DNA of 64,000 nt. It comes from Rhinopithecus roxellana (taxonomy: Eukaryota > Chordata > Mammalia > Primates > Cercopithecidae). Of the stretch, positions 1 through 11,197 are shown in pieces. The stretch is from positions 68,910,882 through 68,974,881 of the forward strand of contig NC_044549.1 of the NCBI RefSeq assembly GCF_007565055.1. The letters are read 5' to 3'. Made by a program: the position numbers and the translations under genes. Under the pieces are notes generated by a model. That model saw only the letters and a program-made list of their open reading frames with translations. It was not told the origin of the DNA and did not search any database. Each line of letters begins with the position of its first letter. Within the stretch, counting starts at the first letter, position 1.

Positions 1-213
1 GCCAACAAGCAAATGGAGCAAGCTTGGACGATCAAAATCTAACAACTCCCAGCAACTCTCTTATGCCAATCCTTTTGTGTATGTCAGGTGCTATTGGAGC
101 ATCTGTGGGTTCTTCCTACCCATTTGGAGCCAATAAACATAGACAGAAAATGAAAGAAGGAAGAAATTCAAGATCCCAAGTAGGCCCCAAATGTAATCAG
201 CTTCAGAGCAATT
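1..213. other. Unclassified sequence left of the first L1
   Basis: I recognise no repeat family and no credible gene here. A 63-codon frame is present but has no family resemblance. The stretch ends at the target duplication of the L1 that follows. Confidence 0.4.
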
Positions 214-429
214 AAGAATTGACTGTAAAGAGACCCATCTCACATAATGACACTCACGAGCTCAAAGTAAAAGAATGAAGACAGATTTACTATGCAAAAG
301 GAAAACAAAAAAGAGCAAGAGTTGCCATTCTTACATCAGATAAAACAGAATTTAAACCAATAAAAATGAAGAAGGATAAAGGACATTACATAATCATAAA
401 GGGTACAATCCAACAAGAATACTCAACTA

Positions 430-753
430 GGCCGTGCTCGGTGGCTCAAGCCTGTAATCCCAGCACTTCGGGAGGCCGAGACGGGCGGATCACGAGGTCA
501 GGAGATCTAGACCATCCTGGCTAACCCTGGTGAAACCCCTGTCTCTACTAAAAAAAATACAAAAAAAACAAAAAACAAAACTAGCTGGGCAAGATGGCGG
601 GAGCCTGTAGTCTCAGCTACTTGGGAGGCTGAGGCAGGAGAATGGCGTAAACCCGGGAGGCGGAGCTTGCAGTGAGCTGAGATCCGGCCACTGCACTCCA
701 GCCTGGGTGACAGAGTGAGACTCCGTCTCAAAAAAAAAAAAAAAAAAAAAAAA
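430..753 (+). mobile_element. AluY, Old World monkey AluYR-like, with 15-bp target duplication
   Basis: Full-length dimeric Alu starting ggccgtgctcggtggctc and ending in a long A tail. The 15-bp target duplication aagaatactcaacta occurs exactly at 415-429 and 754-768. Diagnostic features are gagacgggcggatcac in the left arm and gatccggccactgcac in the right arm, a combination typical of cercopithecid AluYR copies rather than human AluY. It inserted into the older L1, which gives the relative age. It is flanked by L1 ORF2 on both sides. Confidence 0.93.
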
Positions 754-2014
754 AAGAATACTCAACTATTCTAAATATATATGCACCTAACATTGGAACA
801 CCCAGATTCATAAAACAAGTTCTTATTGACCTATGAAGAGATTTAGACAACAACACAATAATAGTGGGAGACTTTAATATGCAACAGACAATGTTAGATC
901 ATCGAGAAGGAAAATTAACAAAGAAACTCAACACTTGACCAACTGGACCTAACAGACATCTACAGAGCACTCCACCCAACAACCACAGAATGTACATTAT
1001 TCTCATCTGCACGTGAAACATATTTTAAGATCGACCCCATGCTTAGTCATAAGGCAAATCTCAGTAACTTAAAAAAATGGAAATCATACCAAGGATACTC
1101 TCAGACCACTGTGCAATAAAAATAGAAAATAATACCAAGAAGATGTCTCAAAATACCCAAATACGTGGAAATTAAACAACTTACTCCTGAGCAACTCCTG
1201 GGAGAACATTGAAATTAAGGCAAAAATAGAAAAATTCTTTGAAATTAATGAAAACAGGGACACAACATACTAAAATCTCTGAGATGCTCCTAGAGCAGTG
1301 TTAGGAGGAAAGTTTATAGTGCTAAATGTTTTCATCAAGAAGTTAGAAAGATCTCAAACTAACAGTCTAACTTTGTACCCAAAGGATGTAGGAAAAAAGA
1401 ACTAAACAACCAAAAACTAGCAGAAGAAACGAAATAATTAAAAATTAAAGAAGAACTGAATGAAGCTGAGATGCAAAAATCTATACAAAAGATCAATGAA
1501 ACCAAGATTTGGTTATTTGAAAAAATAAACAAGATTGATAGACCACTAGCTAGATTGACAAAGCAAAAAAAAAAAAAAAAGAAAAAAAAAATCCAAGCAA
1601 GTATACTCAAAAATGACAAAAGTGACATTACAACTGGTCTAACAGAAAAAGAAAAGATCCTCAGAGAATACTCTGAACAACTCTATGCACACAAATTAGA
1701 ATATATAGAGGAAATGGACAAATTCCTGGAAACACACAGTCTCCAAAGATAGAATCAGGAAGAGATTGAAACCCTGAATAGATCAATATTGAGCTCTGAA
1801 ATGGAAACAGTAATAAAAAACCTATCAGCCAAAAAAAGTCCTGGACCAGATGGATTCACAGCTGAATTCTACTAGATATACAAAGAAAAACTGGTGCTAA
1901 TCCTACTGAAACTATTCCAAAAATTGAGGAGTAGGGGCTCCTTCCTAATTCATTCTATAAAGCCAACATCAGCTTAATACCAAAATCTAGCAGAGACACA
2001 CCATAAAACAAAGT

Positions 2015-2192
2015 TTCAGGCTAATATCTATGATGAACACAGACGCAAATATTCTCAACAAAAACTAGCAAACCAAATCCAGTAGCACGTTCAGGCTAAT
2101 ATCTATGATGAACACAGACGCAAATATTCTCAACAAAAACTAGCAAACCAAATCCAGTAGCACTCAACAAAAACTAGCAAACCAAATCCAGT
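2015..2192 (+). repeat. 75-bp tandem duplication (about 2.4 copies) inside L1 ORF2
   Basis: The block starting ttcaggctaatatctatg occurs at 2015 and again at 2090, exactly 75 bp later and almost identical. A third partial copy (tcaacaaaaactagcaaacc) starts at 2164, repeating 2130-2158. Normal L1 ORF2 has this segment once, so it arose after insertion or in the source copy. The near identity of the units compared with the decayed L1 around them suggests the duplication is much younger than the insertion. Confidence 0.93.
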
Positions 2193-4533
2193 TGAAATGT
2201 TAATGTATCAAAATAAAGTACGCTTTATTCCTGGGATGCAAAGCTGTTTTAACATGTGTAAACCAATAAATGTGATTCACCACGTAAACAGAATTAAAAG
2301 CAAAAACCACAAAATTATCTCAATAGATGCAGAAAAAGCTTTTGATGAAATCTAATATCCCTTCATAATAAAAGCCCTCACCAGATTAGACATCGAAGGA
2401 ACATACCTCAAAATAATTAAGAACCATCTATGACAAACCCACATCCAACATCATACTGAACAGGCAAAAGCTGGAATCATTTCCTGTGAGAACTGAAACA
2501 AGATAAGGATGCCCACTCTCACTACTCCTGTTCCATAGAATATTGCAAGTCCTAGGCAGAGCAATCAAACAACAGAAAGAAAGAAAAGGCATCCAAATGA
2601 GAAAAGAAGAAGTCTGACTATCTCTATTTGCTGATGATATGATTCTGTAACTAGAAAACCCTGAAGGCTCTGCCAAAATTTTACTAGAACTGATGCATGA
2701 TTTTAGTGAGGTTTCAGGATACAAAAATCAATGTACAAAAATCAGTAGCATTTCTATACATCAATAATTGTCCAGGCTGAGAGTCAAATCAAGAACACAA
2801 TCTCATTACAAAAGCCACAAAGAAAATGAAATGCCTAAGAATACAGCTAACCAAGAGAGTGGAAGATCTTTACAGGGGAATTACAAAACATTGCTAAAAG
2901 AAATAAGTGATGACAAAAATAAATGGAAAGACATTCTATGCTCATGTATTAGAAGAATCAATATTGTTAAAATGGCCATACTGTCCAAAGCAATTTACAG
3001 ATTCAATGCTATTCATATCAAACTACCAATGTTATTCTTCACAGAATTAGAAAAAAACTATTCTAAAATGCATATGAAAACAAAAAAGAACCTGAATTGC
3101 CAAAGCAATTCTAATCAAAAAGAATGAAGTTGGAGACATCAAACTACTCCAAACCATACCATAAGGCTACAATAACCAAAATAGCATGGCACTGATGCAA
3201 AAACAGATACATTGACTAAAGGAACAGAGTAGAAAACTTAGAAATAAAGCCACACATTTAAAACCATCTGATCTTCAACAAGGCCAAAAACAAGCAATGG
3301 GGAAAGGATGCCCTATTCAATAAACAGTAGTAGGATAACTGGTTACCCATATGCAGAAGGATGAAACTGGACTCTTACCTCTCATCATATACAAAAATGA
3401 ACTCAAGATGGATTAAAGATTTAAATGTAAGATTACAAACTATGAAAATCCTAGGAGAAAAACTAGGAAATATCCTTGTTGACATTGGCCTTGGCAAATA
3501 ATTTTTGGCTAAGTTCCCAAAAGCAATTGCAACAAAACAAAAATTCACAAATGGGACCTAATTCGACTAAAGAGTTTTTGCATAGCAAAATAAACTACTA
3601 ACATAGTAAACAGACAACCTACAGAATGTGAGAATATATTAGCAAATTATGTATTTGACAAAGGTCCAATATCCAGAAACTGTAGGAAACTTATCAAAAA
3701 GCAGAAAAGAAATAACCTCATTAAGAAATGGGCAAAGGACATGAACAGACACTTCTCAAAAGAAGACATGCAAGTGGCCTACAAACATATGAAAAAATGC
3801 TCATCATGAATCATCAGTGAAATGCAAGTCAAAACCACAATGAGATATTATCTCATACTAGTCAGAATGTTATTATTAAAAACTCAGAAAACAACAGACG
3901 CTGGCAAGGTTGTGGAGAAAAAGGAATACACTGATGATGGGAGTGTATATTAGTGTGACCATTGTGGAAGACAGTTTGGTGATTTCTCAAAGAACTTAAA
4001 ACAGCTACCATTTGACCTAGCAATCCTATTACTGGGTCTATGCCCAAAGGAAAATAGATTGTTATACCAAAAAGACACATGGACTTGTATGTTCGTTGCC
4101 ACCCTGTTCATAATAGCAAAGACAAGGAATCGACCTAGGTGCCCATTCACAGTGGATTTGATAAAGAAAATGTGGTACATATACACCATGGAAAACTATA
4201 CAGCCATAAAAAAGAATAAAATCATGACCTTTGCAGCTACATGAATGGAGCTGGAGGCCATAATCCTAAGTAAACAAAATGCAGGAACAGAAAACCAAAT
4301 ACCACGTGTTCTCACTTATAAGTGGGAGGTAAACGTTGAATACACATGGACTTAAACATGAGAACAGGAGACACTGTGAACTACTAGATAGGTGATGGAG
4401 GAGGCATGGGTTGAAAAATTATCTACTGAGTACTATGCTCACTTCCAGTGTGCAGTATACCAATGTAACAAAGTTGTGGATGTACCCCCATATCTAAAAT
4501 AAAAGTTGAGATTTAAAAAAAGACTTGACTATA

Positions 4534-5989
4534 ATTTTATTATTACCATCTAAACCCCCTTTGTGGCCAAAAAGTTAATTTGCTTTGACTGTATCTTTAA
4601 TGTATAGGATTTATTTTTTAAAAGTCATTTGCAGAAGAAAAATGAAAGAAGACAAACGCTTCTATTTTGATTGACCACGATTTATTAATTGCCTAACCAG
4701 TCAAGTGAAATTGAATTGAATGCCAGGTCAGCCAAAAAAGTCAAATGTTTTTCTGTAGATGAAGTTATAGGATATACAATAGAAAGTAGATGGAAGTAAT
4801 CAATCCTCCCCCAAATTTCTACTTCCCTCTAAACTTCTACAGAAACACTTCACAAACCAAACTTTCTGTGCCCAAAACAATTGACTTAACTTGAAACTTT
4901 GCTTTTCTTCTTGTCTTTGACTGGGTAAACCTCTGAATAAAATATTCTTTAAAATGTCTGCTGAAAACATATCATCAAACTGGGAAAATATGATAAACGG
5001 GCACTTTACGAATGCCTTCTTTTTCTGCTCTTCTTTGCAGCAGTCACTACTGGTTTTTGTGATATGTGTGAGGAGGGGACCTGCTTCAATGAAAACGTTA
5101 CCCTACTCATGACAGGACAGCGCTAAGAGAAAATGAAAAGCGCACGTCTTAGAATCTTTCTCTATTGAGGAATCAGCAGTTATACTGACTAATTGTATTT
5201 TTGCAAACTCTAAGTATTCTATAAAGTACTAAAAAATGTTAATTCATGATTTCCCCTGAAGCTGTCATGTGGTCTCAGTGGGTGGTCAGGAAGTGAAGTG
5301 TAAAACATCGATGTCTGCATCTCAGGGAGTCTTCCCTTTGATCAAGCTCAGAGTGCAGGCAGGAAACAATATGCTCCTTGCTTTACTGCCATTTAGGATT
5401 GTTCATTAGTTTTAATTATTTTCTAAGATCTAGAGGGAGCCATCCAAAAAAATTAATCATGAATGGAAGGCAGGGCAGCCTTCTGTGATCGTAAAAACAC
5501 ATAAAGCGTTCTGGATTATGGACTTTTTATTATTTATACTCAAATTTGAACTGAAGCAGGCATGTGGTATATCAACATTTATTTAGAAAGCATGGGAATT
5601 TATGATAAATCATAAGTTTAGTTGAAAAATAAATTGATTTTCCAGTGTGTTTTTAAAATTAATTTTGAGAGTGGGTATGGAGTGCTTTCCTAATTTTGAC
5701 CTTGCTAGAAAAATAAATTTTGCAATACCATGTTATTGTGAGGAGGGATTTTAACATTAGGCTAATTACACACTGTTTGTCTTTCTCTAAGCATTCCTAC
5801 CAAGTACAGAGAATGTCTTTTGTTCTGGAGCAGCCTATTCCATTCTGGAAAGTTTAGAAACTCAGAATCCTGTCTCTCCATAACATCCTCTCTGCCATCA
5901 TTTCATAAAATAAGCCCATTTTTTTTCCATGACAGCCCTTCAATTATTGAAGCATCTGTTGAGTTCCCTTAAGTCTTCTGAAGGGTTTA
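4534..5989. other. Unclassified sequence, no gene seen
   Basis: Moderately AT-rich unique-looking DNA. I see no long frame, no recognisable repeat and no RNA gene. Confidence 0.4.
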
Positions 5990-6225
5990 GGATTGCAGGA
6001 TCTGGGATCCAACCACTTAGGTTCAATTTGGGGTTCTACTGCTTACTAGATGTGTCACTGGGCAGTTATTTAGCCGTGGTAGACATTGGTTTCCTCTTCA
6101 TGAAAAATGGAGAAAACAATTACGCCTAGTTACTGGTTGGTTGTGAAGATTAAATGAGGATATCCATCTAAAGTCCTTTGTAGCCTGTGAAATGGTGTCA
6201 GTAAACACTATTTATTAGTATTCAT
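5990..6225 (-). mobile_element. MIR SINE remnant
   Basis: Read on the plus strand it matches the reverse of MIR: a ggttcaatttggggttctac start, cttactagatgtgtcactgg, cctcttcatgaaaaatgg, and a tail with tgaagattaaatgaggat and gtcagtaaacactatttatt. Divergence is high, as expected for this ancient tRNA-derived SINE. Confidence 0.8.
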
Positions 6226-6295
6226 ATTATGACTACGTTTCTGATGAAACAAATTCCAATATGTCCTCATATGACATAGTTCTGAATCCCTCCAC

Positions 6296-6392
6296 TATCA
6301 GGGTGACCAGCATGTCCTGGTTTTATGAGTGAAAAGTCCTATATCCTGGAACTCTCTCTGAGTCCCAGGAAAACTGGATCAACTGGCCAACC
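6296..6392. repeat. Short imperfect inverted repeat, possible DNA-transposon relic
   Basis: The left arm agggtgaccagcatgtcctg pairs imperfectly (about 70 percent by eye) with the reverse complement of the right arm ending in ggccaacct. A compact palindrome of this kind with a tgtcctggttt motif resembles small mammalian MITE relics, but I cannot name the family. Confidence 0.35.
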
Positions 6393-7864
6393 TACCTACT
6401 ACTTATATATTGGTTACTGACTTTGGGATTTTTCTGCCCCAGTTATAGTACCTTTAAGACACCCCTGAAAACCCTGCCACATAATACAGTCCCATTAAAA
6501 ACTGTCTGGAGTGCCGAGAACTGTGTTGGGGCTACTGTCTGGCTTACTTTCTGACTACATCTTGCTTCTTCTATGATAACTATCTGGTACCTTTAATACT
6601 ATGCCCTTGATCTTTAGATTTGGGCTTTTTCTGAATTGGCTTTGAGTGTCTCCTTACAAATCTTATTTGACCCCTTCCTTATCTATCTTCCATATCACAG
6701 ATGGAATTGGACAGATACTCACTTGTGCTTGCCTGGTACTGACTTGGCATGTCCCTGGGAGTCAACCGCCATCTTGCCTTATGAGAATGGATACATCAGC
6801 CTGCACCAAGTCACAAGGCACAGGCTTGGAAGCAAGTGAAAATCTATCAATCTACAACCTTAGAGACTGACTTTTAAACCAGATCCTTTCAATTGTTACT
6901 GTCCTCTACTACATATTCTATATCTATCTATAGTCATACAAAATAACTATGCCTTACTGAAACTTCAACATACCATGTCTCCTACATTTGTTATGCTTTG
7001 TTCTGAAAATCCTTTCAAAAAGGGAAATGCAATTGGTCTGGCATGGTGGTTGGTTCCTGTGATTATTCCTACCTTTTTTAACAGCTCCAAAACCATCTAC
7101 CTGCTTGTTGCAATGTCTGTGATTCATGAAAAGACACTGATAGACACAGGAAAAAGTTGTAAGACTTCTGTAATTGCAAAAGATGAGGACATTTATCTTT
7201 TTAGAGGTGACTACTCAAAGCAGGAGATAGTATGTTCTTGACTTTCCAGGTCTCCCAAAATTTCCCATGGAGATCCACACCTGGTACCCGCTTCATGTAG
7301 TGTTGAATCCTCAATAAGCAAAAAGACAGCACTATCCTATTCTCAAAGGTCTTTATATCCTCCTTGCCTTCCAACTGCCCTTTAGATTTTGGCTATGAAC
7401 CACTACTCACCAGGTGCAATTAATGAGTAGAAAACAACCCCAGCATATTTCTGAGTGTTTACTGTCAGATTTAGGTGAATCTATGATACATTTCTAGGGC
7501 ATAGCCCCCTTCTGGCAATGGCCAACTTTCGGATTTGCTTTGGGTTTCTTTTGATATTGTATGCTGGAAAAATTGCCGGAGATTATTATAAATACACTTG
7601 TCAGTGGTGCACTGAATCTGCTTTTCTCCTTCTCTTTAAAATGCAGACCTAGACTTGCTAATCTTTGGGCTTCTGAAGAGGTTCCACATTGTTTATTCCC
7701 TTCTGAGACTTGGGATCTTTCACAGAAGTAAGGAATGTAACCAAGAGTACAGAGTGTTAGTCATACATAACAAGTTACAAGCAGGTTTTAAGGAGGATGA
7801 AGTGGTCTTTGGACATTATTTATTTTTTCTGAACTTCTATAGAATGTAGTTATACCCTAACATC
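6393..7864. other. Unclassified sequence, no gene seen
   Basis: No recognised family. Short frames at 6636-6870 and 6975-7241 lack any protein-family signal. A roughly 40-bp stretch at 7037-7076 faintly resembles the Alu 5' end but is too short to call. Confidence 0.4.
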
Positions 7865-7960
7865 CCATATACATTCTATCTCTTATTAGAATGTAAACTC
7901 TTCAAGAAAAGTGCATCAATTTTAGTCATCTTCATATCCTACAAAGGGATCTTACAAATG
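7865..7960 (+). mobile_element. Probable L2 3'-end fragment
   Basis: The motif tcttattagaatgtaaactc followed by aagtgcatcaattttagtc follows the L2 3' segment normally written as tagaatgtaagctc then gggacttt. It is short and diverged. Confidence 0.5.
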
Positions 7961-8214
7961 AGTATTTTTTTCCATTGTGGGAGTTTTCTAAGTATAGAAA
8001 TTAAGTGGACATAGCCCTCAGAGTAAAAAAACATATGATTTTGTTGGAACTAAAGCTATCTATAAATTGGAATTCAGCCTAAGTATTCATGGATGTCACC
8101 GAAGCAGGGTTGTGTAGTGGAGTTCCACAAAATTCATGTGTAGATTCATGTCCCTGCCCAGCCCTCCCAGGATAAACAATGTTAATGACAATGTTTTCCA
8201 TGTATGTGATAGTT

Positions 8215-8395
8215 AATTATTCACAAAGTCAATGCTGAGTCTTAATGCTTATCTTTTGAGATAGGTTATATATAATCCCATTTTAGAGTTGAGAAAACCA
8301 AGGCTCAGAGAATAAAGGTGACTATTACCAAGGAAACAGAACTAAGTGCAGAACCAACACATAACTGAGTCATCTAGCTCCTTCTCCTCTTTCTG
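8215..8395 (+). mobile_element. MIR SINE remnant
   Basis: The MIR core and 3' half are visible: cccattttagagttgagaaa, ccaaggctcagagaat and gcagaaccaacacataactg follow the MIR order in plus orientation, with strong divergence. Confidence 0.65.
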
Positions 8396-8682
8396 ACTTG
8401 GGCTTCCCTGCCTTTGCTGTTGTGTCTGTACTTCATGGTATGTGGAAAGCAAAGATTATGTAAAAGCAGCATCTCCAACCACAACCCAGGAGGTAAATTC
8501 TCTCTCTTTCTCATCTTCACATCTAATCCATTAGCAGGTCCTCTCAATTTTTCCTACCAAATAGGTACTGGATTCATCTGGTTTGATCCCACATCTGCAC
8601 CCGAGTCTACACTACCATTATCCTCATTTGGATGAGTGCAGTAGCTTCCCAAGGGGGCTCTCTCCTGTCATGCTTTATCATC

Positions 8683-8866
8683 CATGGTTCTCAATTTGAG
8701 TATGCATCAGAATCTCCTGGGGGCCTTATTAAAACACAGATTGCTGGATCCCGTGTCAGAGTCTCTGATTCAGTAGGTCTGGATGGTGCCTGAGAATCTG
8801 CACATCTAAATAATTCCCAGGCGATACCACTGCTGCTAGTCTAGAGACCATGATCTGAAAACTGCT
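8683..8866 (-). mobile_element. MER5A nonautonomous hAT-Charlie element
   Basis: About 184 bp close to the 189-bp MER5A length. It begins catggttctcaatttgag, contains gcatcagaatctcctggggg and gattcagtaggtctgg, and ends gatctgaaaactgct, which is the reverse of MER5A. No clean 8-bp target duplication was found. Confidence 0.85.
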
Positions 8867-8879
8867 ACTTGACACAACC

Positions 8880-9550
8880 TATTTGCCATATAATAGCCCG
8901 AGTGATCTCTCCTAACCTCAAATCAGATTAAGTCAGTCCTTTATACACAAGCTTCTTTTTGATACCTTCTCATTTATACCCATTACAAAAATCTAGCTGA
9001 TTCTTGCTCTGTCTCCCAGGCTGGAGTGGAATGGCATAGTCATAGCTCACTCCTGACCTCAAGTGATCCTCCTTCCTTGGCCTTCTAAAGCACTGGGATT
9101 ACAGATGTGAGCCACTGTACCCAGCAAGCCATGAAGTCCTTTTTGATATGCTTCTGATGACTGCACTAACCTCATTTCCTCCTTGTTCACTGAGCTTCCT
9201 TTCCATTTCTCGTCATTCAAACTTTATCCTACCTCAGAGCCTTTGACTATCCCTCTGCCAGGAATATTCCTTTCCTAAATCTTTAAATGAATGGATCCCC
9301 TTTATCGTCTAGGTGTCAGTTCAAGGCTGGTCTCCCTAGAGAGCTCTTTCCTTTCTTGTTACAGTTGCCCTCTCAGTAACTCTGTCACCTCTTTCATATT
9401 TTTCCTATTGTTTTTGCTTATTTTCTGCCCATACTGTGAGTGCAAACTCCATGAGAACAGGGCCATTGTCCTCACGGTTTATACCTGAGCTCTATACCTA
9501 AAACCATGCCTGGCACATAGTTTGACTCAGTAAATGAATGATAAATGAAT
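8880..9550 (+). mobile_element. L2 LINE 3' region, interrupted by a small Alu
   Basis: The segment 8880-8999 (agattaagtcagtcctttat and after) continues beyond the Alu at 9003-9126 with cctcagagcctttgactatc, gtcagttcaaggctggtctc, ctccatgagaacagggcc and a terminal catgcctggcacatag followed by gaatgaatgact-like repeats. That order is the 3' end of L2 in plus orientation. Confidence 0.8.
9003..9126 (-). mobile_element. Alu with large internal deletion (AluJ-like)
   Basis: The reverse complement starts like an Alu left arm (ctgggtacagtggctcacat), runs to about ggatcacttgaggtcagg, then jumps to the right-arm end (tgagctatgactatgcc, ccactccagcctgggaga). About 150 bp of the dimer centre is missing. 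It lies inside an L2 fragment. Confidence 0.8.
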
Positions 9551-10023
9551 GACTGAGCCTCTAAAACTCTCTTAAGATCCGCAGTCTCCTGAAGATTAGT
9601 AATCCCTCTAGAATCCCAGGTCTCATGCTTTCTGAAGCTCTGAGGGTCAGTGGTCAGTTCCAAGCACTCTGCAACCTTCTTTTCCATGAAGGAAACAACT
9701 GTATACGATCCTGTGCACCTTGCAGCTGTCTGAGTGGAAAAAAAAACTGTAGGTCATAAATATGGCAAAAAGTAGAGACACAGAGCCAATTTTTCTCACT
9801 ATTTGGTTAAAGTAGAAATAGAGATCCTTAAAGAGCTAAGGACTTTTGAAAGAAATGAGGAATGACTCCATACAGTATCCATAAGTATCTTTACCTCTGC
9901 TGTGGATCCCAAGGATTGAATAAACCTACCCTCAGGAATAGGTGCAGCAGCTATAGATGTGTGTGTATATAAATAAATGTATATATAGACCACAGACAGA
10001 ACATCTGTAGTCTGTAGCTTGTG
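9551..10023. other. Unclassified sequence, no gene seen
   Basis: Short AT-rich tract (tatataaataaatgtatata) near 9965-9985. Nothing else recognised. Confidence 0.4.
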
Positions 10024-10032
10024 TAAGTTCCA

Positions 10033-10351
10033 TTTTTTTTTTTTTTTTTTTTTTTTTTTCGGAGACAGAATCTTGCTCTTGCTCTGTCACCCGGGCCGGA
10101 GTGCAGTGGTGTGATCATAGCTTACTGGAGCCTCAAACTCCTGGGCTCAAGGGATCCTTCTGGCTCAGCCTCTCAAGTAGTTGGGACTAAAGGTGCATGC
10201 CAGCACACCCAGCTAATTTTAAAAAATTGTGTAGTGATGAGGTCTCATAACATTGTGCAGGCTGGTCTCAAATTCCTAGCCTCAAGCGATCTTCCTGCCT
10301 CAGTGTCCCAAAATGCTGAGATTACAGGTATGAGCCACCAGGCCTGGCCTC
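10033..10351 (-). mobile_element. AluJ, full length
   Basis: Starts with a T-run of about 27 (A tail in reverse), then ggagacagaatcttgctct, and ends gagccaccaggcctggcc. Older Alu markers such as gtgatcatagcttactggag and cctgggctcaagggatcc point to AluJ. The flanks taagttccatt (10024-10034) and taacttccatt (10352-10362) match at 10 of 11 positions and are the target duplication. Confidence 0.9.
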
Positions 10352-11197
10352 TAACTTCCATTCTTTTGGGGAAATTCTTAGTGTCTATGTGGCTGGGATG
10401 GAGAATTTCCTTCCCCTCAGCTCCATGCTGGACACATGCCTCAAGCCTGGCCAATCAGATTACTCCATTACTCTGGTTAGCTGTTGGTCAAGGGATATGT
10501 AACTGCATCACTCTGGGGCAATGAGAATACCTCCTACAAATTCTCCTGTTGCTATCAGGAAATATACTCTCTCTCTGGAATCATGAGAAAGATACAAGCT
10601 TGAGAACTCTGATGACCTCCTCATCATGGCATGGGGAGGGGAGAGTCTATTTGAGAATTAAGCTTGATATGGTTTAGCTTTGTGTCCCCACCCAAATCTC
10701 ATCTTGAATTATAATCCCTATGTGTGTAGGGCGAGATCTGGAGGAAGGTGTTTGGACCATGGGCGTGGTTTCTCCCATACTGTTCTCGTGATAGTGAGTG
10801 GGTTCTCGTGAGATCTGATGGTTTCACAAGGGGTTTCCCCCTTCACTCTTCCCTTTTTCTCTCTCCTGCTGCCCTGTGAAGAGGTCCCTTCCACCATGAT
10901 TATAGGTTTCCTGAGGCCACCCCAGCCATGTGGAACTGTGAGTCAATTAAACCTCTTTTCTTTATAAATTACCCAGTCTCGGGTATGTCCTTGTAGCAGC
11001 ATGAGAATGGACTAATACAAAGCTGAATCCAGATACAGAGAGGTGGAGTCTGGGTGACATCATTTTAACCACTGGACCCAGAAGTGTCTAAACCAAATAC
11101 TGGATTTCCTACTTAAGGGAACACATTTTCCATTTGTTCTTGAGCTAATTTGAGTTAGATCCTGTCACTTACAATTGAACGAGTGCTGAGGAAACAT
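10352..11197 (+). repeat. Unclassified old interspersed repeat hosting an MST LTR
   Basis: Sequence on the two sides of the MST LTR reads as one older unit: gcctggccaatcagattact on the left and gagttagatcctgtcactta then aacgagtgctgag on the right, an order I associate with a mammalian interspersed repeat I cannot name. The exact 5-bp duplication aagct around the LTR confirms that the two halves were contiguous. Confidence 0.45.
10665..11019 (+). mobile_element. Solo LTR of MST/THE1-type MaLR (ERVL-MaLR)
   Basis: A 355-bp LTR beginning tgatatggtttagctttg and ending gagaatggactaataca. The exact 5-bp target duplication aagct sits at 10660-10664 and 11020-11024. Internal landmarks are ctgttctcgtgatagtgag and cagtcaattaaacctcttt-like text near the 3' end (here gagtcaattaaacctc). 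No internal region remains, so recombination between LTRs probably removed it. Confidence 0.92.

Larger units (their letters stand above)
228..4330 (+). pseudogene. Decayed L1 ORF2 (endonuclease / reverse transcriptase) remnant
   Basis: Remnant of the L1 endonuclease-reverse transcriptase. Open pieces survive only in scattered frames, for example 1471-1752 (about 93 codons, matching the linker before the reverse transcriptase), 2768-3127 and 4059-4244. The last contains the conserved carboxy-terminal pattern around MWYIYTMENYTAIKK. In-frame stops, indels, the Alu insertion and the 75-bp repeat make it non-functional. An A-run at 1565-1590 adds a further interruption. It is much older than the L1 at 48410-54086, whose ORFs are almost continuous. 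Confidence 0.88.
228..4520 (+). mobile_element. 5'-truncated old L1 (L1PB/L1MA-like), interrupted by AluY
   Basis: The sequence follows L1 ORF2 from the endonuclease region (near 230) to the 3' end at an A-rich tail near 4513-4520. The flanks aagaattgactgta (214-227) and aagacttgactata (4520-4533) match at 12 of 14 positions and look like a decayed target-site duplication. The element is therefore one insertion, 5'-truncated within ORF2. The 3' tail around aaaataaaagttgag resembles L1PB/L1MA 3' ends. An AluY sits inside at 430-753, and a local tandem duplication lies at 2015-2192. Confidence 0.9.

Noticed and set aside
7037..7076. Alu 5'-end-like phrase
   Set aside because: The match covers only about 30 bases with many differences and no tail or duplication; chance cannot be excluded.
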